Assembly (NCBI GenBank): GCA_025677815.1
Contig: JAIXMP010000008.1
Coordinates: 1,302,001 to 1,366,000, forward strand
Direction: 5' to 3'
DNA length: 64,000 nt
Origin: Phascolomyces articulosus
Lineage: Eukaryota > Mucoromycota > Mucoromycetes > Mucorales > Lichtheimiaceae
Part shown: piece after piece, positions 12,754 through 25,906 of the stretch
Position numbering within the stretch: the stretch's first letter is position 1
Layout: each line of letters begins with the position of its first letter
The notes under the pieces: model-generated
Seen by the model: only the letters and a program-made list of their open reading frames with translations
The model's database searches: none
What the model was told of the DNA's origin: nothing
Program-made: the position numbers and the translations under genes

Positions 12754-13389
12754 TATTTTCTTGTTAAAAATAAGGGTCATTACATATTAAAGATCCGGTC
12801 ATTATATATTTTTTAATTACTTTATTCTTCCATTATGAGATGTAGAGATGCATAATAAATTCTCGTTTCTAATCTTTACGATCAAAAAATATAGTATTCT
12901 ATAACACTAATACACATTGTTATTACTTATGTAATAATTGGCTGGGAAAATAAAAAAAAAAGACTTCTTGGAATGGTCCATCACAATCATCTGGTATGGA
13001 TGGATCAGCATAATGTACCACATCGCACTACCATGAAACAAAAGTCACTTTTTTCCCTTTTTTTGATCTAAGTTTGTGATCATTTTTGGTAGAAACTGTC
13101 ATGGAAAATTATTATATATACCCACAAGTAGGGAATATTTACTGCGGCCCATTCCATGAAAACTACCAAAGGATAATGCTATAAAACACTCAAACAATTA
13201 CCATTCAATATAACTATATACAATGATAAAACCTCATTGTCGTATTACGGAGGAAAACAATTTTTTTTGATTTATTTATATTCAGTATATATCTGAAAAA
13301 ACTATTTGGATACAACATAAAAAATAAACTGATAATGTACTAATAATAGATTCCATGGAATGGTACTCATTATGGGCATTCGATCCTTA
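12754..13389. other. intergenic between GST copies
   Basis: AT-rich spacer of about 640 bases. It should hold the former promoter of the dead copy and the 3' end of the intact one. No further gene was seen. Confidence 0.5.
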
Positions 13390-14527
13390 TTAATCAAGTG
13401 GGACAACAATAGGCTCCTCATCCTTGGGGAAAGAAGCAATATACTCCTTGATATTCTTTCGTTCTTCGAATTCTTTAACGAACCTGTACAAGTTGGGGTT
13501 TTCCTTCTATTTACACAAAAAAAGTATGTTAAAATCATGAAACAAAATAATTTACTACCATCAACATAAATATAGGTAACATTGAATTCCATATAAATAC
13601 CTTGTCAAGTGATTCCAATACTCTGTCTTGTCTCAAGATGGCATACACAGAAAAGTCTGCATAGGTGATCTATTTCATAATATAAAAGAGGTTTACATTA
13701 GATTATAATATTACTTTAACAAAAAGTTATTTATAAAGAATATGTTCTTCTACTCTCATTTTTTACCTGGGATCCCAATACATAAGGGCCATCGTTGTGA
13801 TGACCATACAATCTTTCAAATCTTTCGATATGAAGATTTCGAAAATGCTTGTTATGGAAATCTTTTTGATCCTAATTAAGCAATAACACAAATGTGAGAA
13901 AATAAATATGGCTTAACATAATCCAAATATATAGAAACGTAGCAACTTACTGGCTGGAAAAACAAACGAATATAATCTTGGTACCAATCGCCAACAAGAT
14001 CTGAAACTTGTTCAACAAAGCGAGCTTCTTTTTTACTAGTAGCATCATATCCTATACAAGATGCAAAACATAAGCAACAGGGAGTAAAATATACATAAAT
14101 TTTTTATCATAACACATATAATAACTAGTGTAATACTATTATCAATTGATTTACCTAATTCGCGACCGAGAAATCGCATAAGAGGTCCAGATAAACCATG
14201 GTATTCACCATCTCCGGTCTTCAACAATGGTAAAGCAGCAGCAGGATAATCATTCATGATTTCATGCTTGAGAGCAAACCAGTCGGGGAATTCAAGACGG
14301 ATGTCTTCAAAAGGAACGCCAGCATCATGAAGCAAAAGACGTGCTGGTTCACCGCGACCTTGAGCTAATAACAAGTTCAAATAAAAAAGTATGTAAGTAT
14401 TTTAAGCGTGTCCATGTCTTTTCACATTTAAACAAAATATGATAATAAAAACAGTATTGCAACAATATATGATTTTCTTACTTCCAATGTTGAGATAGTA
14501 ATACTTCAAGTTTGTTAAGACTGTCAT
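13390..14527 (-). CDS. glutathione S-transferase, sigma-like
   Basis: Six exons (first exon 14482-14527, second 14155-14364, last ending at the TAA at 13390) give a protein of about 220 residues, the normal GST size. The N-terminal thioredoxin-like domain has LKYYYLNIG with the catalytic-type Tyr, then QGRGEPARLLLHDAGV, and ALPLLKTGDGEYHGLSGPL, which holds the usual cis-Pro and the glutathione-binding region. The all-helical half includes FVEQVSDLVGDWYQDYIR, ITYADFSVYAILRQ (the conserved Asp of the folding motif) and NPNLYRFVKEFEERKNIKEY. Known role of the family: conjugation of glutathione to electrophiles, or prostaglandin-type isomerisation. The exact substrate cannot be read. It faces a lectin gene across a 361-base shared promoter. 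Confidence 0.88.
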
Positions 14528-14888
14528 GTTTTGTTTTGATAAAGAGAATAATATAGTGGGAAGGGAGAAGGAAAGTTATTTGTTACATTCTTGCTCTTTT
14601 ATAGTTTACCAATAAATTGATTCCCAAAGTTAGATATTGACAAAAAGACTTGGCCACTTGCTTGGTATTTTGATGTTAATCTTGGCACATGAACAGAAAA
14701 TCAATATGTAGACCTTAAAAGCCAAAAAGAAAGGATGATGTGGCGTTGCGTTATTGTTGTCGTCCCAAAAGAAGTCATTAAATGAACATTGCACACAAAA
14801 ACAGAAAACCAAGCCAAGCTTATCGGAATTTCAATCGATAGCAATAAACTGCTTTGGCTCATGAAGCATGTGTGCTACTACTTTTAAA
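14528..14888. promoter_or_regulatory. shared divergent promoter, GST / lectin
   Basis: These 361 bases separate the GST start (minus) from the lectin start (plus) and must contain both promoters. A TATA-like TATAAAAGAG lies at about 14594-14604 on the minus strand. No specific operator was recognised. Confidence 0.4.
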
Positions 14889-15861
14889 ATGAGCAACTTC
14901 CCCTCGGGTTGGTTTTACATTCAATCAAAATGTTCACATAAAATGGTGCTTGATGTCACTTTGGACTCCATTAAGGTAAATTAAATAATAAATATTTCAA
15001 GTATAGATTACGCGTATATGTATGTGTATGAGTATATTCGAATTGTTTCAGGTTCCATTACTAAAAGGATAGCATATACACCATAACATATCTAGTCTGC
15101 AGCGAAGATTGTAGTCTATCCAAAGAAAGAAAATGATAACGACAATCAACTTTGGAAGTACGATTCGGGCTATCTCATTAACAAAAACTCAGGACTTGGT
15201 AATATTGAAGTGAATACTTCAGTGACAACAGCTTATATAAAATAGAACTAGAAAAAATATCATTATGAGCTGACTTGCGCGTTCCTTTTCTTTTTTTTCA
15301 CGTGGCGACACATTGGTATCTTTTTTGGCATTGACAAGTACTTGACGTTCAAGGAGGTAAAAAAAAAAAAAAAAAATGAAAAGAAAAGAGAAAATGAAAA
15401 AGGAAGATCAATAAAATGGGGTTAACCGTGTAAATTTGATCCATAGGTGTGCTTGAAAATGACAAACAGGTGATTCAATATAAACGTAAAATGATTGAAG
15501 ATGCCCAAAACCAAAGATGGTACTATCGTGAAGATGGGTTTATTTATCCTCAAGTCAACCCTAACCTTGTCCTAGATATCCGTGTATGTATTTTATGAAT
15601 GACGTTATTTTGGATGAAGGGAGTGTATCATATTGGCTACAAATAGCAAACTGATATTTATATGATAAACATTAGGGTAACTGGACCAAACCCGGAACTG
15701 TGGTACTACTTTATAACCGTAAATACAGTGACAATGAAAATCAATTATGGGATTTGATCCCATATAATGATCACAATGGATCAAGCGATCAACAAGGCAG
15801 TGAAACGCCTGGATCAGAAGACGAGGATTATTCGTTCAGCACAGCTAGTTATGCACTCTAA
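14889..15861 (+). CDS. ricin-B-type beta-trefoil lectin
   Basis: Five exons (14889-14975, 15096-15198, 15339-15356, 15447-15583, 15676-15861) join in frame to 176 residues. The product begins MSNFPSGWFYIQSKCSHKMV and shows the repeating beta-trefoil signature: VLDV/VLDI segments followed by Q-x-W boxes (NDNQLWKY, QNQRWYY, NENQLWDL). About 130 residues form one trefoil, followed by an acidic Ser-rich tail (about 30 residues) ending SFSTASYAL. The third exon is only 18 bases and supplies most of GLVLDVQGGVL; without it the second repeat is broken. There is no signal peptide, so it is probably cytosolic, as in many fungal ricin-B lectins. Known family role: carbohydrate binding, often in defence. 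The sugar target is unknown. Confidence 0.85.
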
Positions 15862-16496
15862 ACAATACAATCCCTATTGTTATCTTATCATAATTTTTCT
15901 TATGGTAATTTTTTTGGGAATGAGTTATATAATTATCACACAAATACAATCATAAAGTTTTTTGTTGTTTATTTTGGATTATTATTTTCAAATTCTTTTT
16001 TCCCTCGATCTTCTAAACCCAATCTTGGTGGAATCTTCATTATCCAATAGGCTAAAGTTATTGTCTAACCGAGCGAGTTGTCCGCCAAAATTAACTTTCA
16101 AAGTTTGTTACAAATACCAATGTTTTCAATAAGGAAGGAAAAGATCAACGAGAGGTTTTTTTGAAGGTATAATATACTACAATCACAGAACTTCGAGCGA
16201 TTTTTGCTCTAGTAATCGAGGCAATTTTCCAGTGAGATAGTTACACAAATCTGAAGATCACAGATTGCGCTCATTTTGCGGTTTGTTAGACCTCTGCCAA
16301 GATTGTGTAGTTGTTGTTAATGTTCATTGATAGGCCTTTTTTTCTTTTGTGATATAAAGAGCTATCCCCATTATATTTATATACTGAAAAAATGAGGGAA
16401 ATAAAGTATCTCGATCATATAAAATGGGATATAAGAAAAGGCATTTCAATTTCATGTAGTATCTTTTCTCCTTTTTATTTTTTCAAGAAGTAAAAA
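15862..16496. other. intergenic / HAK promoter
   Basis: About 630 bases between the lectin stop and the transporter start. It contains T runs just before the transporter ATG and no recognised gene. Confidence 0.5.
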
Positions 16497-19279
16497 ATGT
16501 TACCTGAATCGAAATCCGAAAAATTAGATCTGGATTCGGAAAGTATTCTTGAATTTGGCCAAGAGAAAACCATTTTCAATTCGATCCAAACCAAGAATTC
16601 CAAGGATGTCTTGCTCAATACGGATACCCCTTCTCGTGCGGTAAAGAAAAAATATATACTTAACAATGCATTAACATTGCTTTTTTCTATGCCACATTCA
16701 TCCCCTCATACTAGCTGTATTATTATTATTATTATTATTGGTTTATATATGATAGGTGTTAAGTAAAAAGACTATCCTCTTCCTTGCATATCAATCAATA
16801 GGTGTTGTTTATGGTGATATTGGTAAGTATTAAAGGGGAACATTTTATACGAGGAAAATGTTAAAAAATTGGAATGGTTCTACTAGTGCGAAAGACTAAA
16901 TTCTAATAATTATTATATAAATAGCAACTTCACCTTTATATACCTTTTCATCAGTCTTCACGGATACCCCTACTCGAGAAGACGTTTTGGGTGCTTTATC
17001 AATTATCATTTGGTCACTTACACTGGTTGTAACAGTTAAGTATGTCATATTTGTTCTATCGGCCAATGACAATGGTGAAGGTGGTACTTTTGCGTTGTAT
17101 TCGCTTTTATCACGATATGTGAGTGTAGCACTTTGTTTTATAAATAATCATTATATGAAAAAAAGTAACTAATTTATCATTTCCTGCAGGCTCGGATTAA
17201 TTGGAATAATCCTAATGTAGCTGGAAGAGCGGGTTTTGATCGTTATCCCACAGGTGATATAAACGGGGTCAACAGAGGTTTGCGTCGATGGATTGAAAAC
17301 TCAAGCTTTATCCGTCATTTAATCAATTTATTGTCCATCATTGGTGTATGTATGGTTATTGCTGACGGAATGCTGACTCCAGCACAAACAGGTAAAAAAC
17401 AACAGAGCTATTTAGCAACGCCCTTGTCATGTCTTTTTTTGTTAACATAGTAAGCTTTATATTATGTGTATAAAATAGTAATCGGTGCTATCCAAGGTCT
17501 TCGAGTTGAAGTCCCAAGTATTACTATAGCAGCTCGAACTGGTATATCTGAGGTCATTTTGATTCTTATTTTTATGGTTCAAGGCTTTGGTACCACCAAG
17601 ATTGGAGTAACTTTTGCTCCTATTGTTGCCATCTGGCTCGTATTGAACTTGGTCTGTGGTATATGTAGTGTTGTTAACTACGATGCAAGTATGTTTCAAG
17701 CATTTTCACCTTACTGGATTTACCACTGGTTTGCCAATCATGGTCGGCAAGGATGGGAAATGTTGTCAGGCACTTTATTGTGTTTCACCGGCGTGGAAGC
17801 AATTTTTGCAGATTTGGGACATTTTGCACCTAGTTCCGTTCGTATCTCTTGGCTGTTTTTTGCTTATCCTGTAAGTTACAAATAACTTTATATGTTTATT
17901 CAGCTTTTTCTTTGAAAGAGTTACTAATATATATTCCCATACTGTAGTGCATTTTGATGGCATATATTGGTGAGGCTGCCTGTATTGTTGCAGATACAAC
18001 TGGTACTGCCTGGCAAAACCCATTCTATGCATCGGTTCCTCCATCTGCATTTTGGTTTGCCTTTGTCATGGCTGTCCTCGCAGCTATTGTTGCTTCCCAA
18101 GCTATGATAACTGCATGTTTCTCGATTCTCAGTCAAGCAATGACGCTTTCATGTTTCCCTCAGCTCAAAGTGATACATACTTCCAAGAAATTCCGAGGTC
18201 AAGTATATATTCCCGTGGCAAACTGGCTGCTGATGATTGGTACGGTTGCTATCGCAGGTGGCTTCCAAGATACGACAGCACTTGGTAATGCATATGGTAC
18301 TTGTGTTATTGCAACTGCTTTTGTTACTACCATTCTCATGACTTTAGTTACTATCATTGTCTGGCGTTGGAATATTCTGTTTTCGCTTGCCTTCCTTCTT
18401 TTCTTTGGTCTTATCGATGGTGCCTATCTCTCCTCAGCATTACGTAAAGTTCCCCAGGGCGCATGGTTTACCATCGTTGTTGCCGTTGTACTTTCCACAG
18501 TCATGTACATCTGGAGATATGGTACCCTTCGTCAATGGGACTATGAACGCGTGCTCAAGCTAAAACTTCGCGCAGACAAGTTGAACTTGGTGGACGCAAA
18601 TGGAAGCTCGGATGTAATTGCTATGAGAAGTAACGATCAAGCAACAACCAAGTTGAATTCCGTAATGGTGGTCTTTGACCCAGCTGGATTTGATTCGCCC
18701 ATGTCGTTCCAGCATTTACAAAGTGCTTTGAAAGTGGACCCAACGGTTGTTATCTTTTGCCACCATCGTCATATTAACATTGCTTCGGTAAGCTTTTTTT
18801 TTAGAAAAAAAAAATCAAAAAAAGGGAAGGAAAAATGAGGATGGGCTCAATCAAGTCCTATTTCGTTGACTAATCTTTGTGGTATATATATTAAATAGGT
18901 ACCAGAAGATGAAAGAATGATTGTGTTCAAACCAGAAGGTACTGAATCAACATATCGTATCATTCTGCGACAAGGTTACAAGGATTTGCCTGATACAAGT
19001 GCAGAGTTTGGAATTATGCTTTCTAACCGCATTGCTCGATTGCTACAAGAAGAAGGTCATCAATTCGAACTCGATATAGTAACATCAGCACAAGCTAAAC
19101 AGTTGACATATTTAACAAATACGATTAGTGTTCGTTCAAAACCAGATTCCTTTATTCTTCACCGATTGGTTATCGAGATGTATGCATGGTTAAGAAGAAA
19201 CACTATGGAAAACCAGCAGGAAATGCTAGGTGTTCCAGTTGAAAAATTGGTTCAAATTGGTATTCAATATGAACTTTAA
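16497..19279 (+). CDS. HAK1: high-affinity potassium transporter, HAK/KUP/KT family
   Basis: A multi-exon gene (first exon 16497-16640, second 16756-16822, third from 16925, last ending at 19279) codes for roughly 760-770 residues. An acidic cytosolic N-terminus of about 50 residues is followed by ILFLAYQSIGVVYGDI and TSPLYTF (family signature in the first membrane segment), about 12 hydrophobic segments including GVCMVIADGMLTPAQ and GTLLCFTGVEAIFADLGHF, a loop with GNAYGTCVIATAFVTT, and a hydrophilic C-terminal domain of about 200 residues. Known role: proton-coupled K+ uptake across the plasma membrane at low external K+. The intron after the first signature joins so that the motif reads GDIATSPLY, with Ala where GDIGTSPLY is usual. 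Convergent with the GH31 gene. Confidence 0.93.
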
Positions 19280-19802
19280 GAGCACATTTTTTCATTTCTT
19301 TTTTTGTAATTCTATCTCATCGTACGCATTATGTTATTGATGTTCTTTCTTTTTATGGTTACCCTGTATACATTATCATTTAATAATTCTTATCATTATA
19401 TTTTTTCCTTTCCTTTTACCCAAATAACTTCATTTATACATATTTATTTTTTTGCTGTGTAAAGTAAATGTATAATGTGCTCTTATTCTTTTCTTTTTTT
19501 GTACTTCACTGTAATAATAATGTTTTCTGTATATATATTCTGATTCATTATTATTAAAAATTATATATCATTCAAATAGCCAATAAATCAAATTGTTATT
19601 CCTCAGATCGAAAACGTAGTAGTATAATATCAGTAAATATAATTACTTCGAAAATATATTGGAATTCATATTATTAAATGTAGTCGCATAATATTATTAT
19701 TGCTATATACATGGTAAAACAGGTTCCATTTTTATGTTTTCAGTATAATATACATGTGTAAATACAAGAAAAAGAAAGAGCAATTACACGAGCATCGTGT
19801 CA
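19280..19802. other. convergent 3' region
   Basis: About 520 AT-rich bases between the 3' ends of the K+ transporter (plus) and the GH31 gene (minus). It probably holds both poly(A) regions. No gene was seen. Confidence 0.5.
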
Positions 19803-22627
19803 TTATTTTGAGGAGGGTGAGGATGGGGATACAACCATAGAATAATAGTGATTTGAAAACGAAATTAAATCATTCAATAATCCGTCATCTTGTCGCGGCT
19901 CCTTCACAAATGCAGCTGGTTGTCCTAATGGTGTATCAATTACCTTATAACTTCCGTCTGCTTCAAAGTATTTTCCTGTCCAAATATGCCTCCATGATAC
20001 ACCACCTGATTCTTGAGGGAAATAAACCTTAACAAAGGATGAAGAAGGTGAGGGTGTAGGGGCTACCATTAAATGTGGACCAAGTAAATATTGTGAATAC
20101 ACAATTTGACGGACAGTTGGGTCATCTGGATAATAAAGAACGAGATGTCTCATCAATGGCCATCCCTTTTCATATGCTTCTTGCATATATCGTTTACGGT
20201 AACCTGCTAATGCGGTATAGAGTTTGGCTGTATGTGCAAAATGGGCAAACGTTTCTATAGATATATTTCATATATATTAGTTAATCCGTTTCAGTCTCTC
20301 TTTTGCTCGATTGATTTATAAATTCTTCTTATATACCTTCATCTTCATAGAATTGAGCATTCCTTTCCGGCAATATACCTAATGAGTGAAATGCAGAACT
20401 GTCCATGTTAACAACTACATTTTTAAATAAAAAGGAATACATTCAAACCTTCTTGAGTTCGATAAACAGCAGTAAATGCAGCAAGCTCCATCCATCGGTA
20501 AAGTAACTCTCGGTTACGCGCCATAGAGGCACCAGGTAATAAACCTTCGATTGTCGTGAACCCACCAATATCACTATGATTAAGAGAAAAACCTGAAAAA
20601 CCACCGGATAGCATGCCCGTAATCTAAATGCATAACAAACTTTGATATTAAAACTCTGCTTTTACAGATAGTTGCATACAAAAAGCCTAGACATACTGCA
20701 CTTTTAATTCCATCTGTCTGATCCCAGGTAACATTATGATCACCGGACCACAGTAGTTGCAAATACTGTGGTGATTGTGTATAACCTGAGCGTAAAAAGC
20801 ATACAGGCTGTTGTTTTTCATCCAAATCAGATTCCTGGATTGATTCTTGATAAAGTTTGGCCCATAGTTCGGGATAAAGATTATGGTACCTAGATGGGGC
20901 GTCATTTTGTGAATACAACGTCGCTTGTTGATTGTTATAGGGCAGATTTTCACCCATATCAACCATCATTCCAGATACACCAGATTCCCAGAATTGCTTT
21001 TTGATAATTTGTTTGAACCATATCACTGCTTCTGGATTCGACAAATCGAGTAGCCCTGCCTCTAATCCACCCGATTGAATCATCTTTTGGGTTTTTACAA
21101 AATATCCATTTCGAGTTGCCTCACCAAATAGATCACGTTTGGCACCTTGCTTTCGTACTAGTAGTGGATTGACGTATGAGAGAACACGGATATTCTTATC
21201 ATTTTGTAATTCCTGTATCAAATTTTGCCAATCCGGATATAGTTGTTCATCGTGTTCCCAATGCCACCAAAGTCTTTTTAAAGCAACAGAATTCGTTAAT
21301 GGTTGCAAACGTTGACCACACCAATCTGGTACGAATACGGCTGCGATGGGTACCTTATGTTGCTCCAATCGCGTAACAATTTCTCGTATTTTCGTACTAC
21401 CACCTTGAACGCATGCAACAGCACCTTCGTTAATCCAGTCTGGTAACGGTTGCATGCGTCCTGAATAAGAGGTATATTCAGTAATAAGATCGAGCATCGT
21501 GTCGCCATCAATGATACGGCCCACAAGATCAGTTCTGATATTGACACGGACAGTAACACGATCAGGTTCACAAAGGTTAAAGCTTACATATTCGGATGTT
21601 TCAAGACATAAACAACGTCTATCGGTAGTAAGGTACTGCGGAACAGAAACATAAGATGCACAATGACCATCATCACCACTGAAATAACCTTCAACAAAAT
21701 TCTTGGCTGAGTTAAAGAAAGACGATGTCTTTTTTTCATTTAAAATAAAAAATGAGCATACGAATTAACCATATGAGAAAATAAAGTTTTGTTACACTAA
21801 GTCTTTTACCTGTGGTCCACCACAACCATGTCCGCGCTCCCTATTGTTTTATTTACGTATCACACAAAAAGTTAAATGTTTATAATAAATACCAGCTGGA
21901 AACTTGAAACTCCCAGAAAATGAGACTAACAAACCTGATCAAGATTGGTACTTTATGACCTTTCAAAGAACTGTACAAAAATTGTTCACCGAAACCATAG
22001 AAATCTTCATCTTTGTGACTCTCGTACATCAAAAATAAACGCTGATAATCACGCATAGCTGGATCTCGTTGTGTTATTGAAACAGTAAATTGAAGTTGAT
22101 GTGGGCTGAGTTCTCGTAATATAAATTCATAGTCCATGTGTGTAGGTGGTGCGATTCGCGTGCCTAATCCTCCAGAAATAATCACTGTATCGTTATCACC
22201 ATAACGAATTTGTTTGATAGTTTGTAATCGTGTGGGTTTTTCGTCGTGCTCAACAATCTTGTATAAACTATCATTATATTCCATAGGGATAATTTCATCA
22301 TTGCCAAGACTGGAAGCGAGAAACGGAATGTTATGCAATGCTGATTATTGAATACAACAATTTGTTTTAAGTTAATGTATTACCTAACAGCGTAACAACA
22401 AGATAATAAGAGTAAAATTAAAACATAAAAGATAGATATTTACACTTCCATATGAGACGTCCCTTGTTATTTTTAATAAAGACAGCCCGAGCTTCTTCAT
22501 CCACTTGAATTTTAAAATGACCCGTTGAAAATTCTCGGTCACTTACAGCATTGCCAATGGATAGTCGTGGTTCAACGTAGCTGTCAAGTGGGGCTAATCC
22601 CACCGACTTTATAAAAGACTGAAACAT
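19803..22627 (-). CDS. GH31 glycosidase, sulfoquinovosidase (YihQ)-like
   Basis: The gene has several short introns and codes for about 700 residues. The start at 22627 (MFQSFIKSVG) was chosen over an upstream ATG at 22669 because the latter would add a Phe-rich stretch absent from the family. A beta-sandwich N-terminus (DFYGFGEQF, then LIRERGHGCGG) leads into the GH31 barrel: GAVACVQGGSTK, VFVPDWCGQR, ALKRLWWHWEHD, VLSYVNPLLV, GMMVDMGENLP (nucleophile Asp), LLWSGDHNVTWDQTDG (acid/base Asp) and FSLNHSDIGGFTT. The VPDW...WWHW and SYVNP blocks fit bacterial YihQ far better than alpha-glucosidases. Known role of that group: release of sulfoquinovose from plant sulfolipid headgroups. There is no signal peptide, so it is probably cytosolic. 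The residue before DW is Pro, not the Gln I recall for sulfonate binding, so the substrate is uncertain. Confidence 0.82.
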
Positions 22628-23824
22628 TATGACGATATATAAAGAGAAAGAAAAGAAGTAATGCGTCAAGAAAGAAGAATAAAGGAAAAAGAGAAAGATG
22701 GTTGCTGGTCTGACGGGAAGCTTCCGAGGTGGATTATTTTTAAGCTTTTGCGACTACTTGATTGAACTCAGCAACTTTTCTGGTCATATGTTCAGGTTTT
22801 ACATTCATCTTAGTTATTCTGTATTGTAGTGATTAACTGAATATTAAATTACAAGATAGTAAGATGATAAACTTGCCAATGTGATTATATCATTATATAC
22901 ATAACCATCAGTGGGAGTGAAGATAATGAATAAACTGACTACAATTGACACTCTTTATAAGTAAAATTGATGATGGCAGCAAACGAAAACCACCACAATT
23001 TCATTAAAAGTGAATACTGATAGTCAGTCTACCTTCTCACTCCAGCAACAGTCATGTGCAAGACACTACCATGACTAGGCCCAATCATAAACAAGAAATC
23101 TCTATCGTCGTTGGTATTTTGATATGAGAGGGTTTTGGGACGTCATGATTTCGCCAAATTAGAAGGTTCAAAAAGAAAAAACAGTCACTCGTTTTTCCAG
23201 TGGTCAATTATGGAGATTCCAAATGCGGTGTATAACTTATGCTGGTGTGGGAGGGGATGCTTCACTGGTATATATTATGATGGTGAAAAATGATACTCGC
23301 AGGATGGAATGGTTGGCAATGGAGTATGTACTTCAAATAGAGGAAAAGGGGAAAAAGAGTGTTCCATGCTTGTTCGTTTGATGTAATATTGAGATTCTCA
23401 TTTTATTTTTACAATTGATTATATATAAATATAAGATGGTATAAGATGCAGGAGACGAGCAATACCAATATCCATTTTTTATGCATTGGATGACTAAATA
23501 CAATACAGTAAAACTTCACAGCGGAGCTTCATTGGACACACCAGACATTTCTCTGTGCCCTTGATCTCTTCTTTTACAGGTACATACTTCCTCTCACAAA
23601 GCAGACATAATCCTATTATCCTTTGTAGAGTTTGAAGTTTTGTTGGGGAGTGTTTCGGTGAATCGAAATTCCAAGTGCTATGGTAAGATTTTATTCTTTA
23701 TGCAATCTGTGAATAACAAGTATACATGATACTAGATATTAATAAAGGATAACTTATATAATTTTTGTGGCGAAACCATCAGTACTACTTCATTCAAGCT
23801 AAAAAAAAAAAACAGTAGCCAGCT
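22628..23824. other. intergenic, no gene seen
   Basis: Upstream region of the GH31 gene. AT-rich with scattered GC-richer patches near 23080-23280. No reading frame with family motifs. Confidence 0.45.
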
Positions 23825-24130
23825 CAGTCGTTAACCAGAAGGAGTTTTGGCAGGCGTTGTGATATACTTCTTACTTAAATCACAAATGAATTTGCTTGCT
23901 CTGAAGCTGGAAAATATCAAGAAAGCGACACAGCAGAAGAGATTTTGGAATCCCAATTGGTTTGTCCGAAAACTCTTTGGGATATGTTATTTAAACTTAA
24001 AATACAGAAAATTTACACAAAAGAAACTATAGCATTCAGTTTTCCTTCTACGATCTCACACATTTTTCATTTTTATTGTCACTGTATACCCCTTATTCAG
24101 ATACAAGAAAGCGAATATTGCAGCTCGTAA
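23825..24130 (+). pseudogene. fragment related to the decayed locus at 9.7 kb
   Basis: About 180 bases here match the minus strand of about 9832-9660 closely enough to align by eye. Both share the stretches AAATCACAAATGAATTT and TTTTGGAATCCCAATTGGTT. One frame reads ITNEFACSEAGKYQE, then AEEILESQLVCPKTLWDMLF. The fragment is broken by stops upstream and has no ATG-led full gene. It is a dispersed relic of the same protein family in opposite orientation. After about 24000 similarity to the first copy is no longer clear. Confidence 0.5.
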
Positions 24131-25906
24131 TATATGGATTTCTAAGAGCAACCCCAGCAGTAGGTGCGATACTATTTCTATTTTAGATCTTATTTATTTT
24201 TTTTAGCAACAGATTCTTTTTTCAAGTAGTGGGTAGCTAAATAATTTTTTTAGCAACTGTCTGCACAAGTTTGTAATAAGTAACGATTATCTTTTTTTTT
24301 CTTCATTTAGAAAAACTGTTGGAAAATTATCACTGTCGCTATTTTCCAAAAATCACCGTTTAGCAACGCTGGAGTTCCCCTGTGAAACTATATTAAAAAC
24401 AATTGTTGTAAACAGAAGTATATCTATCTTTCACATCTATATTATAAGTCACTCCATTCGTCATTTAAAGACCGTTCTACACAAAGCTGATTTTGCCTCA
24501 CTTGACCTTTACACTTTAATGCGGCCATCTTTCAGTAACATCTTTTTCTTTACAAGGAAACCAGAGATAATCCTTCTTGATAGGGATTTACTTTCACTTC
24601 CTCTACTGCCAACATATAGTCCTGTTTATTTATTTGTATGGTTATCAAATTTTATTACTACATTGCGGCTGACGAAAAAAAAAATTACCAGTAATAGAAA
24701 AAGATTCAAAACAATGTAGTATGGTGGATCGATACTAAATTATTGTTTATCATTCCTTAACTGATTGCCATGTGGTATTGACGTTTTACCTTCGGCTGGT
24801 TCCCTGTTACACAAAACATTTTAATGACCTGAGCAATAATAAGCCAATGGTAAGAGAGATAGGGAACAAGGTAACAATTACCAAGAAAACAAAAAAAAAA
24901 AAAACAAAAAAACAAAAAGCAAAGGGATCATATTTCTTTGTAGCAATATATATATGAAATTTATAATTTAATATTACTATATGGGCTATAGTTCTGCCTT
25001 ATATCGAGGTATACAGCTTTTAAATTGTAATGCTAATATATAAAGCAAAATAACAATGGCTCCTTTTTTACTCAACTTCTAAAAACCTCACAATATATAG
25101 CATCAACATAATAGTTATAACAAGAGGTTGCATAAAATAAGAATGATAAAAACAATATACCCAAATTTGACAATGAGATCTTTGTGAATATTCGTTAATA
25201 GGTGAAACCGTTCTTGATTATGACTCACTTGGGACCAAGAAACCGGAAGAATATGTTAACTTGATTCCATTTTATTATTATTATTAGCTGATATGTGTTA
25301 TAACCAATAAATTTCTATGTCACACCACATTCTACAACCCACTGTTCTTAGTCATCGTCGATCGTAAATTTTTGTCTTTATTCAGTAAGTTATTTCTAAT
25401 AATACTTGGAAACAACAACAGTGGTGTCACTTTAATAGTATATCAAGTCGATCATAAAATATATTTTATCAAAAGTTAAATACTCAAGTAAACTTCATTG
25501 ACATATTATTCCTACAGTTTGAAATAACAAATATGTATACTCTACACATTCTGATGTAAAAATAAAAATAAAACAAATACATATTCGCATTATAAAAGAA
25601 GAATGGGGATATATATTGTTTTCACTGTCAACGGTGAGTCGGAACTTCATCCGCGGCAGGGCCACCAAAGAATTTCAGAATTTTAACATCCACATTAATG
25701 CGATTTTTTCGCTGCCCAATAAGAAGGAACCGTGGTGATTATGCATGCTTACGCCAGCGTTTTAAAGTTCGGAGGCAGGGGAAAATGTTTATGAGATCAA
25801 ACAATGTACGCAAAATATAAATATTGTGTATATATACAATGGAAAGTCGATTGCACGTAGGAATAAGATACCTACTATCTTGAAATATCCATCTATTATT
25901 GAAACC
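24131..25906. other. intergenic / SQR promoter
   Basis: Long AT-rich spacer with several T runs. A GC-richer patch at about 25630-25790 lies just upstream of the oxidoreductase gene and is probably its core promoter. No gene was seen. Confidence 0.45.

Noticed and set aside
22628..22669. Upstream start for the GH31 gene
   Set aside because: It would add a short Phe-rich hydrophobic stretch not typical of this family; kept only as an alternative.
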